Assembly (NCBI GenBank): GCA_012521675.1
Contig: JAAYLU010000010.1
Location: forward strand, 1 to 56,658
Direction: 5' to 3'
Length of the DNA stretch: 56,658 bases
From: Synergistaceae bacterium
Lineage (GTDB): Bacteria > Synergistota > Synergistia > Synergistales > Aminobacteriaceae
Part shown: piece by piece, positions 34,636-43,319 of the stretch
Layout: every line of letters begins with the position of its first letter
How positions within the stretch are numbered: position 1 is the stretch's first letter
Translations under genes and position numbers: made by a program
Notes under the pieces: generated by a model
Seen by the model: the letters and a program-made list of their open reading frames with translations, nothing else
What the model was told of the DNA's origin: nothing
Databases searched by the model: none

Positions 34636-35927
34636 TGGAAAGCCTCGGACAACATCAATCGAAAGGCGTCGGCGAGTGGATCCTCGAGAACAGCGTGACG
34701 CTGATATTCATAGCGTTCACCCTGTTCGGGTTCATGGCTTCCTCGGGCGTCTCCATTGCTTTCTTCCTGTCGGAGCTTTCCTGCAGGGTCTTCAGGAACA
34801 CCTTCCTGGTGCTGTCTCTGATAATTCCCGTGCTCGCCGGACTCGGCCTCAATTTCGGGATAGTCATAGGCGCAATGTCCGGGCAGGTTGCGATCACATT
34901 GGCCCGCTACTTCGAGATGGGAGGAATCCCCGGCCTGCTCTTCTCCTTCGCCGTGGCCGGACTCATAGCGGCCTTGTGCGGGTACCTGACCGGGATCCTT
35001 TACAACAAGACCCGCGGCCAGGAGATGATAGCCTCGCTGATAGTCGGATACTTCGCAAACGGAGTCTACCAGTTTCTCTTCCTCTTCGTCGTTGGAGTGA
35101 TAATCCCGGTCGCGGCCAATCATCCGCTCATCAAGCCGGACGGCGTGGGCATACGAATGACGGTCGACCTCGTTCCCTACAAGAAGGGGGGCATGAAGGA
35201 CGCTCTCGACTCCATCTACCAGATCAAGTTCGTCCATGCCCTGCTGATAATAGCCGTGGTGGCCATCGTGGCGTTGCTGGTTCGCTACTACCTGAACAAG
35301 AAGCGCGGCTACGGATACAGGAACAGCTTCCCGGCCCTGATTACCAACCTCGTCCTCTGCCTGGCCCTCGCCGGGGTCTCCATCTATGCCATGCTCAACA
35401 AATCTCCGCTGAACATGGTAAGAAAGATCCCGGTGGTAACGTCCCTGATAATCATCGCCCTGTGCATATTCACGGTGCTGATAATGAAGACGAAGCTCGG
35501 GCAGGACTTCCGATCGGTCGGACAGAGCCAGCACACGGCGGAGGTCTCGGGAATAAACGTCGACCGGACGAGGATAATCGCCACCATGATATCGACTGTC
35601 CTGGCCTCCTGGGGGCAGATAATCTACCTGCAGAACATGGGCACCCTGAACACCTACAACGCCCACACCCAGATAGGAATGTTCTCGGTGGCGGCTCTGC
35701 TGGTCGGAGGGGCGTCCACGTCCAAGGCCAGCGTCAAGCACGCGGTATTCGGCACCATCCTCTTCAACGCCATGTTCATCATGTCGCCGGAGATAGGTCA
35801 GTCGCTGTTCGGACAGGCCATCCTCGGCGAGTACTTCAGGACCTTCATGGTCTATGGCGTCATCGGGCTGGCCCTCGGGTTGCACGTCTGGAACAGCAAC
35901 AAGAAGAGCAGGATAGCCCTGGAGTAG
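34635..35927 (+). CDS. ABC permease 2 of the DUF3798 system
   Basis: A 430-residue permease of the same superfamily, longer than its partner by about 70 residues; the extra part lies around 160-270 and contains a Lys/Gly-rich stretch (PYKKGGMKDALDS) and two added hydrophobic segments. The coupling-loop region reads GQDFRSVGQSQHTAEVSGINVDRTR. ATG 34635 overlaps the previous stop (TGATG); GTG 34632 is an alternative. A terminator follows eight bases after the stop, closing the operon. Confidence 0.88.
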   Translation: MESLGQHQSKGVGEWILENSVTLIFIAFTLFGFMASSGVSIAFFLSELSCRVFRNTFLVLSLIIPVLAGLGLNFGIVIGAMSGQVAITLARYFEMGGIPGLLFSFAVAGLIAALCGYLTGILYNKTRGQEMIASLIVGYFANGVYQFLFLFVVGVIIPVAANHPLIKPDGVGIRMTVDLVPYKKGGMKDALDSIYQIKFVHALLIIAVVAIVALLVRYYLNKKRGYGYRNSFPALITNLVLCLALAGVSIYAMLNKSPLNMVRKIPVVTSLIIIALCIFTVLIMKTKLGQDFRSVGQSQHTAEVSGINVDRTRIIATMISTVLASWGQIIYLQNMGTLNTYNAHTQIGMFSVAALLVGGASTSKASVKHAVFGTILFNAMFIMSPEIGQSLFGQAILGEYFRTFMVYGVIGLALGLHVWNSNKKSRIALE

Positions 35928-35934
35928 CGACTTC

Positions 35935-35967
35935 CCCCGCGCCTTCGACCAAGGGCGCGGGGTTTTT
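35935..35967 (+). terminator. Rho-independent terminator after DUF3798 permease 2
   Basis: Nine-bp perfect stem CCCCGCGCC / GGCGCGGGG, ten-base loop, then TTTTT. Confidence 0.88.
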
Positions 35968-35999
35968 AAAAATACCGAGATACGGGCGTCCAAATTGCC

Positions 36000-36028
36000 T
36001 TGTATTTATGTCGGATTGCGACTATAAT
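36000..36028 (+). promoter_or_regulatory. Sigma70-type promoter for MATE gene
   Basis: TTGTAT (36000-36005), 17-bp spacer, perfect TATAAT (36023-36028), 53 bp before the ATG. Confidence 0.68.
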
Positions 36029-36081
36029 TGTATATGACATGATGCGTTCCACACACAAGAGATGAAAGAAGGGCACGATAT

Positions 36082-37455
36082 ATGGACGCAAGCGCCGCTC
36101 AGCATGAGAGGATGACGGTGACGCCGGTCGGCAAGCTGATCGTCTCTCTGGCCATACCGACTATAATCAGCATGCTGGTGACGGCGATCTACAACATAGG
36201 CGACACCTTCTTCGTCTCCAAGCTCGGCACCAGCGCCTCGGGAGCGGTGGGTATAGTCTTCTCTCTGATGGCCATAATCCAGGCGGTGGGCTTCACCATA
36301 GGCATGGGCACAGGCACGTGGATATCCCGCCTGCTTGGGGCCCAGAAGGTGGACGAGGCCAACACCGTCGCCTCCAGCGGCTTCTTCGCTGTCATCTTAT
36401 TCGGCGTCCTCCTCGCGATCTTCGGACTGAACTCCATAGACGGGCTGATGCGCCTGCTTGGCGCAACGGACACAATATTGCCCTACGCCCGCGACTACGC
36501 CAGCTACATCCTCTACGCGGCGCCCGTAATGGCGGCGTCATTCCTGCTGAACAACATACTGCGAGCGGAGGGCAAGGCCCGGCTGGCCATGGTCGGCCTG
36601 ACGACGGGCGGCCTGCTGAACCTCGTGCTGGACCCGATATTCATCTTCGTCCTAGAGCTGGGAATAGCCGGGGCGGCTATAGCGACGGCCATAAGCCAGT
36701 GCGTCAGCTTCACCATACTCATCTCTTGGTTCATAAAGAAGCAGACGATCACCCGCATCAGCCTCGCGAGGGTATCGAAAAATATCTCGGTCTACGCGAC
36801 CATACTCAAAAACGGCTTCCCGGCCTTCATCAGGCAGGCCCTGGCCAGCGTGGCGACCATCGCGCTCAACCTGGCCGCCGCAACCTACGGCGACGCTGCT
36901 GTGGCGGCGATGGCCATCGTCAGCAGGCTCTTCATGTTCGTCTTCGCGGTCAACCTGGGGATAGGACAGGGGTACATGCCAGTCGCGGGTTACAACTACG
37001 GGGCGGGGAAGTACGACAGGGTGAAATCGGCCTTCTTCTTCACCCTGAGGGCCACAAGCGTCCTGATGGCCTTATGGGCGCTTCCGGGGTTCGTATTCGC
37101 CCCCAACCTCATAAGGCTATTCATAAAGACCGACCTGGAGGTCGTCCGCATAGGCACGGTCGCCCTCAGGGCGATGTGCATGGTGATGCCGCTGGTGCCG
37201 ATAGGAGTCGTCACAAACATGACCTTTCAGTCGATCGGCAGATACGGGACGTCGACCCTGCTGTCGCTGGCCCGCCAAGGCATCTTCTTCCTGCCCATGA
37301 TACTCGTATTGCCGAAGTTCATCGGCCTCACGGGCGTCCAGATCACCCAGGCCCTGTCCGACGTGTTTACTTTCCTCTCCTGCCTGCCGCTCGTCTGGTG
37401 TCTGCTAAGGGACCTCGACGAGAGCGAACACGGCAGTGTCGAGTCGGCATCCTAG
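36082..37455 (+). CDS. MATE-family multidrug/metabolite exporter
   Basis: A 457-residue MATE protein with 12 predicted membrane segments. Family marks are LIVSLAIPTIISMLVTAIYNIGDTFFVSKLG in the first two helices (NorM/DinF-like), SRLLGAQKVDEAN and GYMPVAGYNYGAGKYDRVK in the second half. These exporters use sodium or proton gradients to expel cations, drugs or metabolites; the substrate is not predictable. The ATG is preceded by GAAGGG. It has its own promoter, sits between the DUF3798 importer and the convergent ribose cluster, and its stop is eight bases from the end of the opposite gene. Confidence 0.9.
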   Translation: MDASAAQHERMTVTPVGKLIVSLAIPTIISMLVTAIYNIGDTFFVSKLGTSASGAVGIVFSLMAIIQAVGFTIGMGTGTWISRLLGAQKVDEANTVASSGFFAVILFGVLLAIFGLNSIDGLMRLLGATDTILPYARDYASYILYAAPVMAASFLLNNILRAEGKARLAMVGLTTGGLLNLVLDPIFIFVLELGIAGAAIATAISQCVSFTILISWFIKKQTITRISLARVSKNISVYATILKNGFPAFIRQALASVATIALNLAAATYGDAAVAAMAIVSRLFMFVFAVNLGIGQGYMPVAGYNYGAGKYDRVKSAFFFTLRATSVLMALWALPGFVFAPNLIRLFIKTDLEVVRIGTVALRAMCMVMPLVPIGVVTNMTFQSIGRYGTSTLLSLARQGIFFLPMILVLPKFIGLTGVQITQALSDVFTFLSCLPLVWCLLRDLDESEHGSVESAS

Positions 37456-37463
37456 CGGGGCCC

Positions 37464-38441
37464 CTACTCGTCCCTCCCCCTGTCTCTCCTGTAGTACCCT
37501 TTCAGGGCCAGGTCCAAGAGGACCGCGCCGACGAAGACGACTCCCTTCACCGACTGCTGCACGTAGCTCGACACGGCCAGCATCCTCAATCCGTTGTCCA
37601 AAAATCCCATTATCAGAACTCCGGCCACCGTTCCGCCGACGCCTCCGACGCCGCCGAACAAACTCGCTCCGCCCAGCACCACCGCCGCGATCACGTCGAG
37701 TTCCAGCCCCATGCCGACGTTCGGTTGAGCGCTCCACAGCCTTCCGACCATCAGCACCCCGGCCAGCCCCGCCATCGCGCCGGAGATCGCGTAGACCGAG
37801 AGGGTAATGCGCGTAGCCGATAGCCCCGCCAATCGCGCCGTCTCCGGGTTGTCGCCCATCGCGCGCAGGTGCACACCGTAAGGTGCCCGTTGAAGCAGCA
37901 CCCAGGCAGCGCACGCCATCCCCAGGAAGATCAGACCCGACACGGGAATTCCGGCGACGGACGCCCACCCGGGAGTGTAGAAAGCCTGCGGCAGGCCGGA
38001 AATGGGGTAGCCGCGGGTCATCAGCAGGGTGCAGCCACGTGCGCCCGCCATCATGGCCAGAGTCGCCATGAAGGGCGGCACCCGCCCGAACGCCACCAGC
38101 GCGCCCGACCCCAGTCCGCAGACAAGCCCTGCCAGGACGGCCGCTCCCCATGCGGCGGCTACCGGCAGCCCCAGCTCCTTGCAGCTCCAGGCCCCCACCG
38201 CCCCCGAAAGGGCCAGCACCGCCCCCACCGACAGGTCGATCCCGCCGGAAAGAAGCACGAAGGTCATCCCGACAGCGCACACGCCGACTATAGCCGACTG
38301 TGCAAGCACGTTGGCCAGGTTACCGGCCCCGAGTATCGATGGGTCCAGAGAGGCGAGCAGCCCCACCACCGCCAGCAGCAGCAGACCCCCCGCCCATCCC
38401 CTGTCGCGCAGCGCGATCAGCACGCTTCTGCCGTCAGTCAT
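37464..38441 (-). CDS. Ribose-type ABC permease, second copy
   Basis: A 325-residue RbsC-like permease. Marks are VGMTFVLLSGGIDLSVGAVLALSG, PPFMATLAMMAGARG, GDNPETARLAGLS (coupling loop) and DVIAAVVLGGASLFGGVGGVGG. It is the last gene of the leftward nine-gene transport block. Its ATG overlaps the rbsA stop by eight bases. It differs clearly from the first permease of the cluster (40957-41901), so the two may pair as a heterodimer. Confidence 0.9.
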   Translation of the reverse strand: MTDGRSVLIALRDRGWAGGLLLLAVVGLLASLDPSILGAGNLANVLAQSAIVGVCAVGMTFVLLSGGIDLSVGAVLALSGAVGAWSCKELGLPVAAAWGAAVLAGLVCGLGSGALVAFGRVPPFMATLAMMAGARGCTLLMTRGYPISGLPQAFYTPGWASVAGIPVSGLIFLGMACAAWVLLQRAPYGVHLRAMGDNPETARLAGLSATRITLSVYAISGAMAGLAGVLMVGRLWSAQPNVGMGLELDVIAAVVLGGASLFGGVGGVGGTVAGVLIMGFLDNGLRMLAVSSYVQQSVKGVVFVGAVLLDLALKGYYRRDRGRDE

Positions 38442-39939
38442 GAGAATCGCCCCCGGTCGCCGCGGTCATGATCCTCTCGCTCATCTCGCCGGCGGACTCG
38501 CCGCGGGGGAAACGGGCCACACATCTCCCGTCGCGGAAGGCCAGCACCGAGTCGCTCATCCCGACCACCTCGGGCAGGTCGGAAGAGATCATCAGTATGC
38601 CCATCCCCTGCGCCGCCAGCTCGTCCATGATCCCGTGAATCTCCGCCTTCGCCCCGACGTCCACCCCGCGAGTCGGCTCGTCCAGCACCAGCACTCTCGG
38701 CGACACTGCGAGCCCCTTGGCAATGGCCACCTTCTGCTGGTTCCCCCCGCTCAGCGAGAATACCGAGTCGAGCACGCCCCTGCATCTGACCCCAAGTCTC
38801 CGGACAAAGGACTCGGATAGCTCCATGGCCGCGGCCCTGTCGACGAACGGACCTCTGCGAAGTCCGTTCAACAGCCGCATCGACACCACGTTGTCGCGGA
38901 TGGTCCGGTTAAGGAAGAGCCCCTGCCTCTTCCTATCCTCCGGCACCAGCACAATCCCGCGTTCAAGGGCATCCGCCGGCGTGCGCGGCTTGAAGATCGC
39001 CCCGCCGACCAGTATCTCTCCTCCGTCGAACGGGTCGAGACCCGCCAGGCATCTGGCCATCTCCGTGCGGCCGCTCCCCACGAGCCCGGACACCCCCAGT
39101 ATCTCGCCCGACCGAAGGGAGAAGGACACGTCCGTGAGTACTTCCGTCCTCGACAGCCCCCGGACCTCCAGCAGCACCTCGCCCGGTGTACCGAAGCTAC
39201 GAGGGTAGAGCGCCTCCACGTGCCTCCCCACCATCATCGAGACGACCCTCTCGGAGTCGAGTTCTGCCGCCTCCCCGCCGCCGACCATCTCCCCGTCCCT
39301 CATAACCGAGATCCGGTCCGCAAGTGAGAACACCTCGTCCAGGTGGTGCGAGATGTAGATGATGCCGACGCCGGACCCGCGTAACTCCGAGATCACGTGG
39401 AACAGCCTCTCGGTCTCGCGCGCCGACAGGCTGGAGGTCGGCTCGTCCATAGCGAGGATCGAGACCTCCTGCGACATGGCCTTCGCTATCTCCACCAGCT
39501 GCTGCTCGCCTGGCGAAAGGACGCCCGCGCGCGCCCCTGCGTCTATCTCGACGCCGAAGCCGTCCAGCAGCCTGGCCGCGTCATCGCGCAGCCTCCTCCT
39601 GTCCGTGAACGGCCCTCGCCTAGGCTCCCGCCCCAGGTAGATGTTCTCCGCCACTGACAGGTGCGGCGCCAAGCTCAGCTCCTGGTGGATTATCCCGACT
39701 CCGGCCCGGATGGCGTCCCCGGGGCCGCTCCACCGGACCCGCTCGCCGCGGATCAGCATCTCCCCCTCGTCGGGCGCGATAACACCTGCGAGAGTCTTCA
39801 CCAGGGTTGTCTTGCCCGCCCCGTTCTCGCCCACCAGGGCGTGCACCTCGCCCTCCCGCAGCGAGAAGGAGATCCCCTTCAGAGCGTGCACGCCCGGGTA
39901 GCGCTTGTGCAAGTCCCTCATCTCGAGCAGAGAAGTCAC
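38434..39939 (-). CDS. rbsA: Ribose-type ABC ATPase RbsA
   Basis: A 501-residue tandem ATPase. Domain 1 has Walker A GENGAGKTTL, signature LSPGEQQLVEIAKAM and Walker B ILAMDEPTSSL. Domain 2 has the degenerate Walker A GLVGSGRTEMARC, signature LSGGNQQKVAIAKGL and VLDEPTRGVDVG. The start is GTG at 39939, supported by GGAGG eight bases upstream; the open frame runs about 190 codons further upstream through rbsB in another frame and is not real. A hairpin lies between rbsB and this gene. Confidence 0.9.
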   Translation of the reverse strand: MTSLLEMRDLHKRYPGVHALKGISFSLREGEVHALVGENGAGKTTLVKTLAGVIAPDEGEMLIRGERVRWSGPGDAIRAGVGIIHQELSLAPHLSVAENIYLGREPRRGPFTDRRRLRDDAARLLDGFGVEIDAGARAGVLSPGEQQLVEIAKAMSQEVSILAMDEPTSSLSARETERLFHVISELRGSGVGIIYISHHLDEVFSLADRISVMRDGEMVGGGEAAELDSERVVSMMVGRHVEALYPRSFGTPGEVLLEVRGLSRTEVLTDVSFSLRSGEILGVSGLVGSGRTEMARCLAGLDPFDGGEILVGGAIFKPRTPADALERGIVLVPEDRKRQGLFLNRTIRDNVVSMRLLNGLRRGPFVDRAAAMELSESFVRRLGVRCRGVLDSVFSLSGGNQQKVAIAKGLAVSPRVLVLDEPTRGVDVGAKAEIHGIMDELAAQGMGILMISSDLPEVVGMSDSVLAFRDGRCVARFPRGESAGEMSERIMTAATGGDSHD

Positions 39940-39954
39940 ATTCCGCACCTCCGA

Positions 39955-39982
39955 GGGGCGCCGCCGGCTTGGACGGCGCCCC
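39955..39982 (-). other. Intercistronic hairpin between rbsB and rbsA
   Basis: Nine perfect base pairs, GGGGCGCCG / CGGCGCCCC, ten-base loop, with no T-run after it. It resembles hairpins that slow 3' decay of binding-protein mRNA so that more RbsB than transporter is made. Confidence 0.6.
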
Positions 39983-39995
39983 GCAACGTGTGAAG

Positions 39996-40874
39996 CTATT
40001 CCGTAACGAGCTGGAGGGGCACCGGGATGAACTCCGGCAGCTCCTCGCCCTCTAGCAGCGCCGCCGCCTTCTCGACGCCCGTCGCTCCTATCATCGCGGG
40101 CTGCTGCGCCACGGTCGCGGCCAGCTTGCCCTCCTTGACGGCGGCCACAGCGTCGTCGACCGCGTCGAAGCCCACGAAGACTATCCCCGTGCGCCCGGCC
40201 GCCTCCGCCGCCTCGACAGCCCCCAGGATCATCTCGTCGTTGTGAGCGAAGACCCCGTCTATCTCCGGCTGTGCCTGCAGTATGTTCTCGAACACCTTCA
40301 GACCCTTGTCGCGGCTGAAGTCCGCCGCCTGGGACGCGACTATCTGAATCCCGGCGAAGTTCTTCATCGCTTCGTTGAACCCCTCTCCCCTGTCCCTGGC
40401 CGCCGAAGTGCCCGGGATGCCGACCAGCTCGACCACCTTGCCCTCGCCGCCCAGCTTCTCCGCCAGGAACTCCCCGGCCATAACCCCGCCCGCGACGTTG
40501 TCGCTCGCCACGTGGCACGCCACCTTGCCGCCAGACGCGCCCCGGTCTATGGTCAGCACCGGTATCCCCGCCTCGTTGGCCTTCATGATCGATGGGACGA
40601 CCGCATCCGAGTCGGTCGGGTTGACCAGTATCGCGTCCACCTTCTGCTGCACCAGGTCCTCCATCGCGGCGGTCATCCTGGCCGAGTCGTCCTGGGCGTC
40701 AAGGATCACAAGCTTGACCCCCGCCTTCTCCGCGGCCTCCTCGGCTCCCTCCTTGAGAGTGACGAAGAACGGGTTGTTAAGGGTCGAAATTACCAGCCCC
40801 AACGTCTTCTCCGCCGCAGCGGCGGGCGCCGCGAAGATAGCGACCACCAGCAGCATCGCAAGAAACTTCCTCAT
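39996..40874 (-). CDS. rbsB: Ribose-type periplasmic binding protein RbsB
   Basis: A 292-residue protein with a signal peptide (1-21, ending AAPAAAA). Family marks are TLGLVISTLNNPFFVTLKEGAE, AILVNPTDSDAVVP, VLTIDRGASGG (sugar-contacting Asp-Arg), DNVAGGVMAGEFLAEKL and AHNDEMILGAVEA. It matches the ribose-binding subgroup; allose or other pentoses remain possible. The ATG at 40874 has AAGGAGGTG nine bases upstream. It lies between one permease and the ATPase, and the rbsD gene nearby supports ribose. Confidence 0.92.
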   Translation of the reverse strand: MRKFLAMLLVVAIFAAPAAAAEKTLGLVISTLNNPFFVTLKEGAEEAAEKAGVKLVILDAQDDSARMTAAMEDLVQQKVDAILVNPTDSDAVVPSIMKANEAGIPVLTIDRGASGGKVACHVASDNVAGGVMAGEFLAEKLGGEGKVVELVGIPGTSAARDRGEGFNEAMKNFAGIQIVASQAADFSRDKGLKVFENILQAQPEIDGVFAHNDEMILGAVEAAEAAGRTGIVFVGFDAVDDAVAAVKEGKLAATVAQQPAMIGATGVEKAAALLEGEELPEFIPVPLQLVTE

Positions 40875-40956
40875 GATACACGCACCTCCTTGGATTATGG
40901 CCCGGCCCGCTCACGCGCCCGAGCCTTCGAAACCTATATTTTCAAGCCGCTCCGCC

Positions 40957-41901
40957 TTAGGAGCGCTCGGTCCGCCTTCTCATGGCGCCGTGCGCGGTCA
41001 GGGCGGCGGCTATCACAATCCCCTTGACCAGCTGCTCGGACAGGGGGTTGACGTTCAGCAGGTTCATACCGTTCTCCAGCACCGCCATGATCAGCACACC
41101 CAGCAGTGTCCCGGACAGAGTTCCAGCCCCTCCCGAAAAGCTCGTGCCTCCCAGCACCACCGCAGCTATCGCTCCGAACTCGTACCCCACGCCCGCGCCT
41201 GGCTGGGCCGAGTCCAGGCGGCCTGTCAGCATCAGCCCCGCGACGGAGGCCAGCAGCCCGCTCAGCAGGTAGGCCCTTGCCACCGTCCCCCGCACGTTCA
41301 GCCCCGACCCCCAGGCCGCCGTCAAGTTCGACCCGGTGTTGCGGACGTACTCTCCCCACGGGCATCGCTCCAGCAGGATGTGGGCCGAAACGAAGGCCGC
41401 GCCGAAGATGATCGCCGGCACCGGCAAACCCGCGACCACCCCCGCCCCGGGCAGGCGGAAGAGAGACGGGAATCCGGTGATAGGAGCGCCTCCCGTGTAG
41501 ATGAATGAGAGTCCCCGCGCCAGCCCCATCATGCCGAGGGTCACGATGAAGGGGGGCAGCCGCAGATTCGCGGTGAAGAGCCCGTTGATCCATCCCAGAA
41601 AGGCCCCGGCCAGCAGCGCGCAGCCCCAGGCCAGGGGCGCGGGCGCCCCCGACTTCACCGCCGAGGCCGCCACCAGCGACGAGAGTGCCAGCACGCTCCC
41701 CACCGACAGGTCTATGCCTCCCGTCAGGATGACCACCGTCATGCCGAGCGAGATCACGCCTATGATCGACGACTGTCGCAGCACGTTCAGCAGGTTCGCC
41801 CCGGTGAAGAACCTACCCTCCAGCGACCCGGCAAGCAACATCAGCCCTGCCAGCAGCAGCAGGAGGACAGTCCTCTGATCGGCTCGGCGAAGGAAGGACA
41901 A
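40957..41901 (-). CDS. rbsC: Ribose-type ABC permease RbsC, first copy
   Basis: A 314-residue permease with about nine membrane segments. Marks are IGVISLGMTVVILTGGIDLSVGS, PPFIVTLGMMGLARG and GAIAAVVLGGTSFSGGAGTLSGTLLGV. The coupling loop reads NTGSNLTAAWGSGLNVRGT, unlike the GDNPETARLAGL of the other permease. The start is TTG at 41901, with AGGAGGAG upstream overlapping the rbsD stop (12-bp gap). Confidence 0.9.
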   Translation of the reverse strand: MSFLRRADQRTVLLLLLAGLMLLAGSLEGRFFTGANLLNVLRQSSIIGVISLGMTVVILTGGIDLSVGSVLALSSLVAASAVKSGAPAPLAWGCALLAGAFLGWINGLFTANLRLPPFIVTLGMMGLARGLSFIYTGGAPITGFPSLFRLPGAGVVAGLPVPAIIFGAAFVSAHILLERCPWGEYVRNTGSNLTAAWGSGLNVRGTVARAYLLSGLLASVAGLMLTGRLDSAQPGAGVGYEFGAIAAVVLGGTSFSGGAGTLSGTLLGVLIMAVLENGMNLLNVNPLSEQLVKGIVIAAALTAHGAMRRRTERS

Positions 41902-41913
41902 GCCGATCTCCTC

Positions 41914-42306
41914 CTAAAATGGAACCCCGCAGCGCAGCAGCACGTTCGCGTAGGGGGTGAACTCCCCGGTGCGGACCACGAAGCGAGCGTCCAGCAGCAG
42001 GTCCTTGAACTCCTCGTGAGGAATTGCCGACCCGGAGTCGCCGAACAGCTCCTCCAACCTCTCCCTCACCTCCGGGCTCTTCTCCTCTGCCTCGCCGGCC
42101 CAGACCGCCCCCTCCACGCACATCTCCGCCAGCATCGCGTCCAGGACCTCGAAAAACCCCGGCCTTCCGGGCACAAAGCCCAGGTCCACCCTCGGGGTCT
42201 CCGGCGGAATCGGCAGTCCTGCGTCCGCAATGCAGATCAGGTCTCCGTGCCCGCACGACGCAAGTTGAAACATCAGCTCCGGGTGAATTATCCCGCCCTT
42301 TTTCAT
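41914..42306 (-). CDS. rbsD: D-ribose pyranase RbsD
   Basis: A 130-residue RbsD/FucU-family mutarotase that converts beta-pyranose to beta-furanose ribose, the form used by ribokinase. Marks are MKKGGIIHPELMFQLASCGHGD (catalytic His region), IADAGLPIP and the C-terminal VVRTGEFTPYANVLL with the conserved Tyr. The ATG at 42306 follows GGAGGTG. No ribokinase gene is in the window. The gap to the upstream permease (42307-42370) has a seven-T stretch and GC hairpins that may attenuate transcription. Confidence 0.9.
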   Translation of the reverse strand: MKKGGIIHPELMFQLASCGHGDLICIADAGLPIPPETPRVDLGFVPGRPGFFEVLDAMLAEMCVEGAVWAGEAEEKSPEVRERLEELFGDSGSAIPHEEFKDLLLDARFVVRTGEFTPYANVLLRCGVPF

Positions 42307-42370
42307 ACCATCGCACCTCCTCGCGCCCCGCCTGGCGCAGGGCGCATCAAAAAAACCAGCCGCGACCCGC

Positions 42371-43315
42371 TCACGTGCGGATCTCCCGGTCGAAAGGCCT
42401 GCCCAGCGCCGTAGGCCCCAGGAGCAGACTCTCTCGGCTGAAGGCCAGGGCACCGATCACCAGCACGTAGGGCAGCATCACCGCGAACTCGTAGGGGAAG
42501 TTTATCCCCCGCCCCTGGATCGCAAGCTGAAGCGCCTGCGCCAGGCTGAAGAGCAGAGCGCCTCCCGTTATCTTCAACGGCCTCCAGTGGCCGAAGTAGA
42601 CAAGCGCGACCGCTATGAACCCTCGCCCGGCTATGATCTCGTCGCTGAACATCTTCGCCTGGCAGAGGCTCAGGTAGGCCCCCGCCAGCCCTGCGAGAGC
42701 GCCCCCCACCGCCAGCGCCTGGAAGCGCACCAGGTTCACCTTCACTCCGATCGAGTCCGCAGCACGAGGGTTCGCACCCGACGCACGCACTCGCAGCCCC
42801 CACGGGGTCTTGAACAGAACGTACCAGGCCGCCGGCGCCAGCAGGAAGGCCACGTAGACCAGCGGGTTGTGAGAGAAGAGCACCGGCCCCAGCACGGGAA
42901 TCTTGGATAGCAGGGGGAGGGGCATGGCCGGAATCCCCGGAATGCTCTGGGTCCCGCCGACAAAGTGCCGGAAGAAGGTCCCCGCGACCCCGACGCCGAA
43001 CATCTGCAGCCCTATTCCCGCGATCCCCTGCGGCGCGCGGAATGTCACCACGGCGATCCCGAAGAAGAGCCCCATCAGAGCCCCCGCGACCATCGCCATC
43101 AGTATGCCCGCGTAGTTCCAGATCTCCGCCGTCGGCCCTCCTCCGCCCACCAGGAAGGGCGCGAGGAAGCCCATGAACGCCCCCATCGCCATTATCCCCT
43201 CGCAGCCCAGGTTGAAGACCCCTGCCCTTTGATTGAACATCTCGCCGAGCGACGCGATGAGCAGCGCCACGCTGAAGGGCACCCCGAGCGCAAGAATGTT
43301 TACCGCGAAGTCCAT
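42371..43315 (-). CDS. Nucleoside-type ABC permease (NupQ-like)
   Basis: A 314-residue BPD_transp_2 permease. Marks are LIASLGEMFNQRAGVFNLGCEGIMAMGAFMGFL (split here as the typical 'NLGxEG' loop), GIGLQMFGVGVAG, RVRASGANPRAADSIGVKV and GAGRGFIAVALVYFG-like IAGRGFIAVALVYFG. It pairs with the next upstream permease in BMP/Nup systems that import nucleosides. The start is four bases after the stop of that gene. Confidence 0.88.
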   Translation of the reverse strand: MDFAVNILALGVPFSVALLIASLGEMFNQRAGVFNLGCEGIMAMGAFMGFLAPFLVGGGGPTAEIWNYAGILMAMVAGALMGLFFGIAVVTFRAPQGIAGIGLQMFGVGVAGTFFRHFVGGTQSIPGIPAMPLPLLSKIPVLGPVLFSHNPLVYVAFLLAPAAWYVLFKTPWGLRVRASGANPRAADSIGVKVNLVRFQALAVGGALAGLAGAYLSLCQAKMFSDEIIAGRGFIAVALVYFGHWRPLKITGGALLFSLAQALQLAIQGRGINFPYEFAVMLPYVLVIGALAFSRESLLLGPTALGRPFDREIRT

Positions 43316-43319
43316 CGGA

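Noticed and set aside
39940-40518. N-terminal extension of the rbsA frame to a 694-residue protein
   Set aside because: The extra part runs antisense-free through rbsB in another frame and is Gly/Arg-rich shadow sequence; GTG 39939 has a good ribosome site and a typical ATPase start.
42307-42370. Full terminator between the NupQ-like permease and rbsD
   Set aside because: There is a seven-T run on the minus strand but the nearest stem ends about eight bases before it, so termination is only a possibility.
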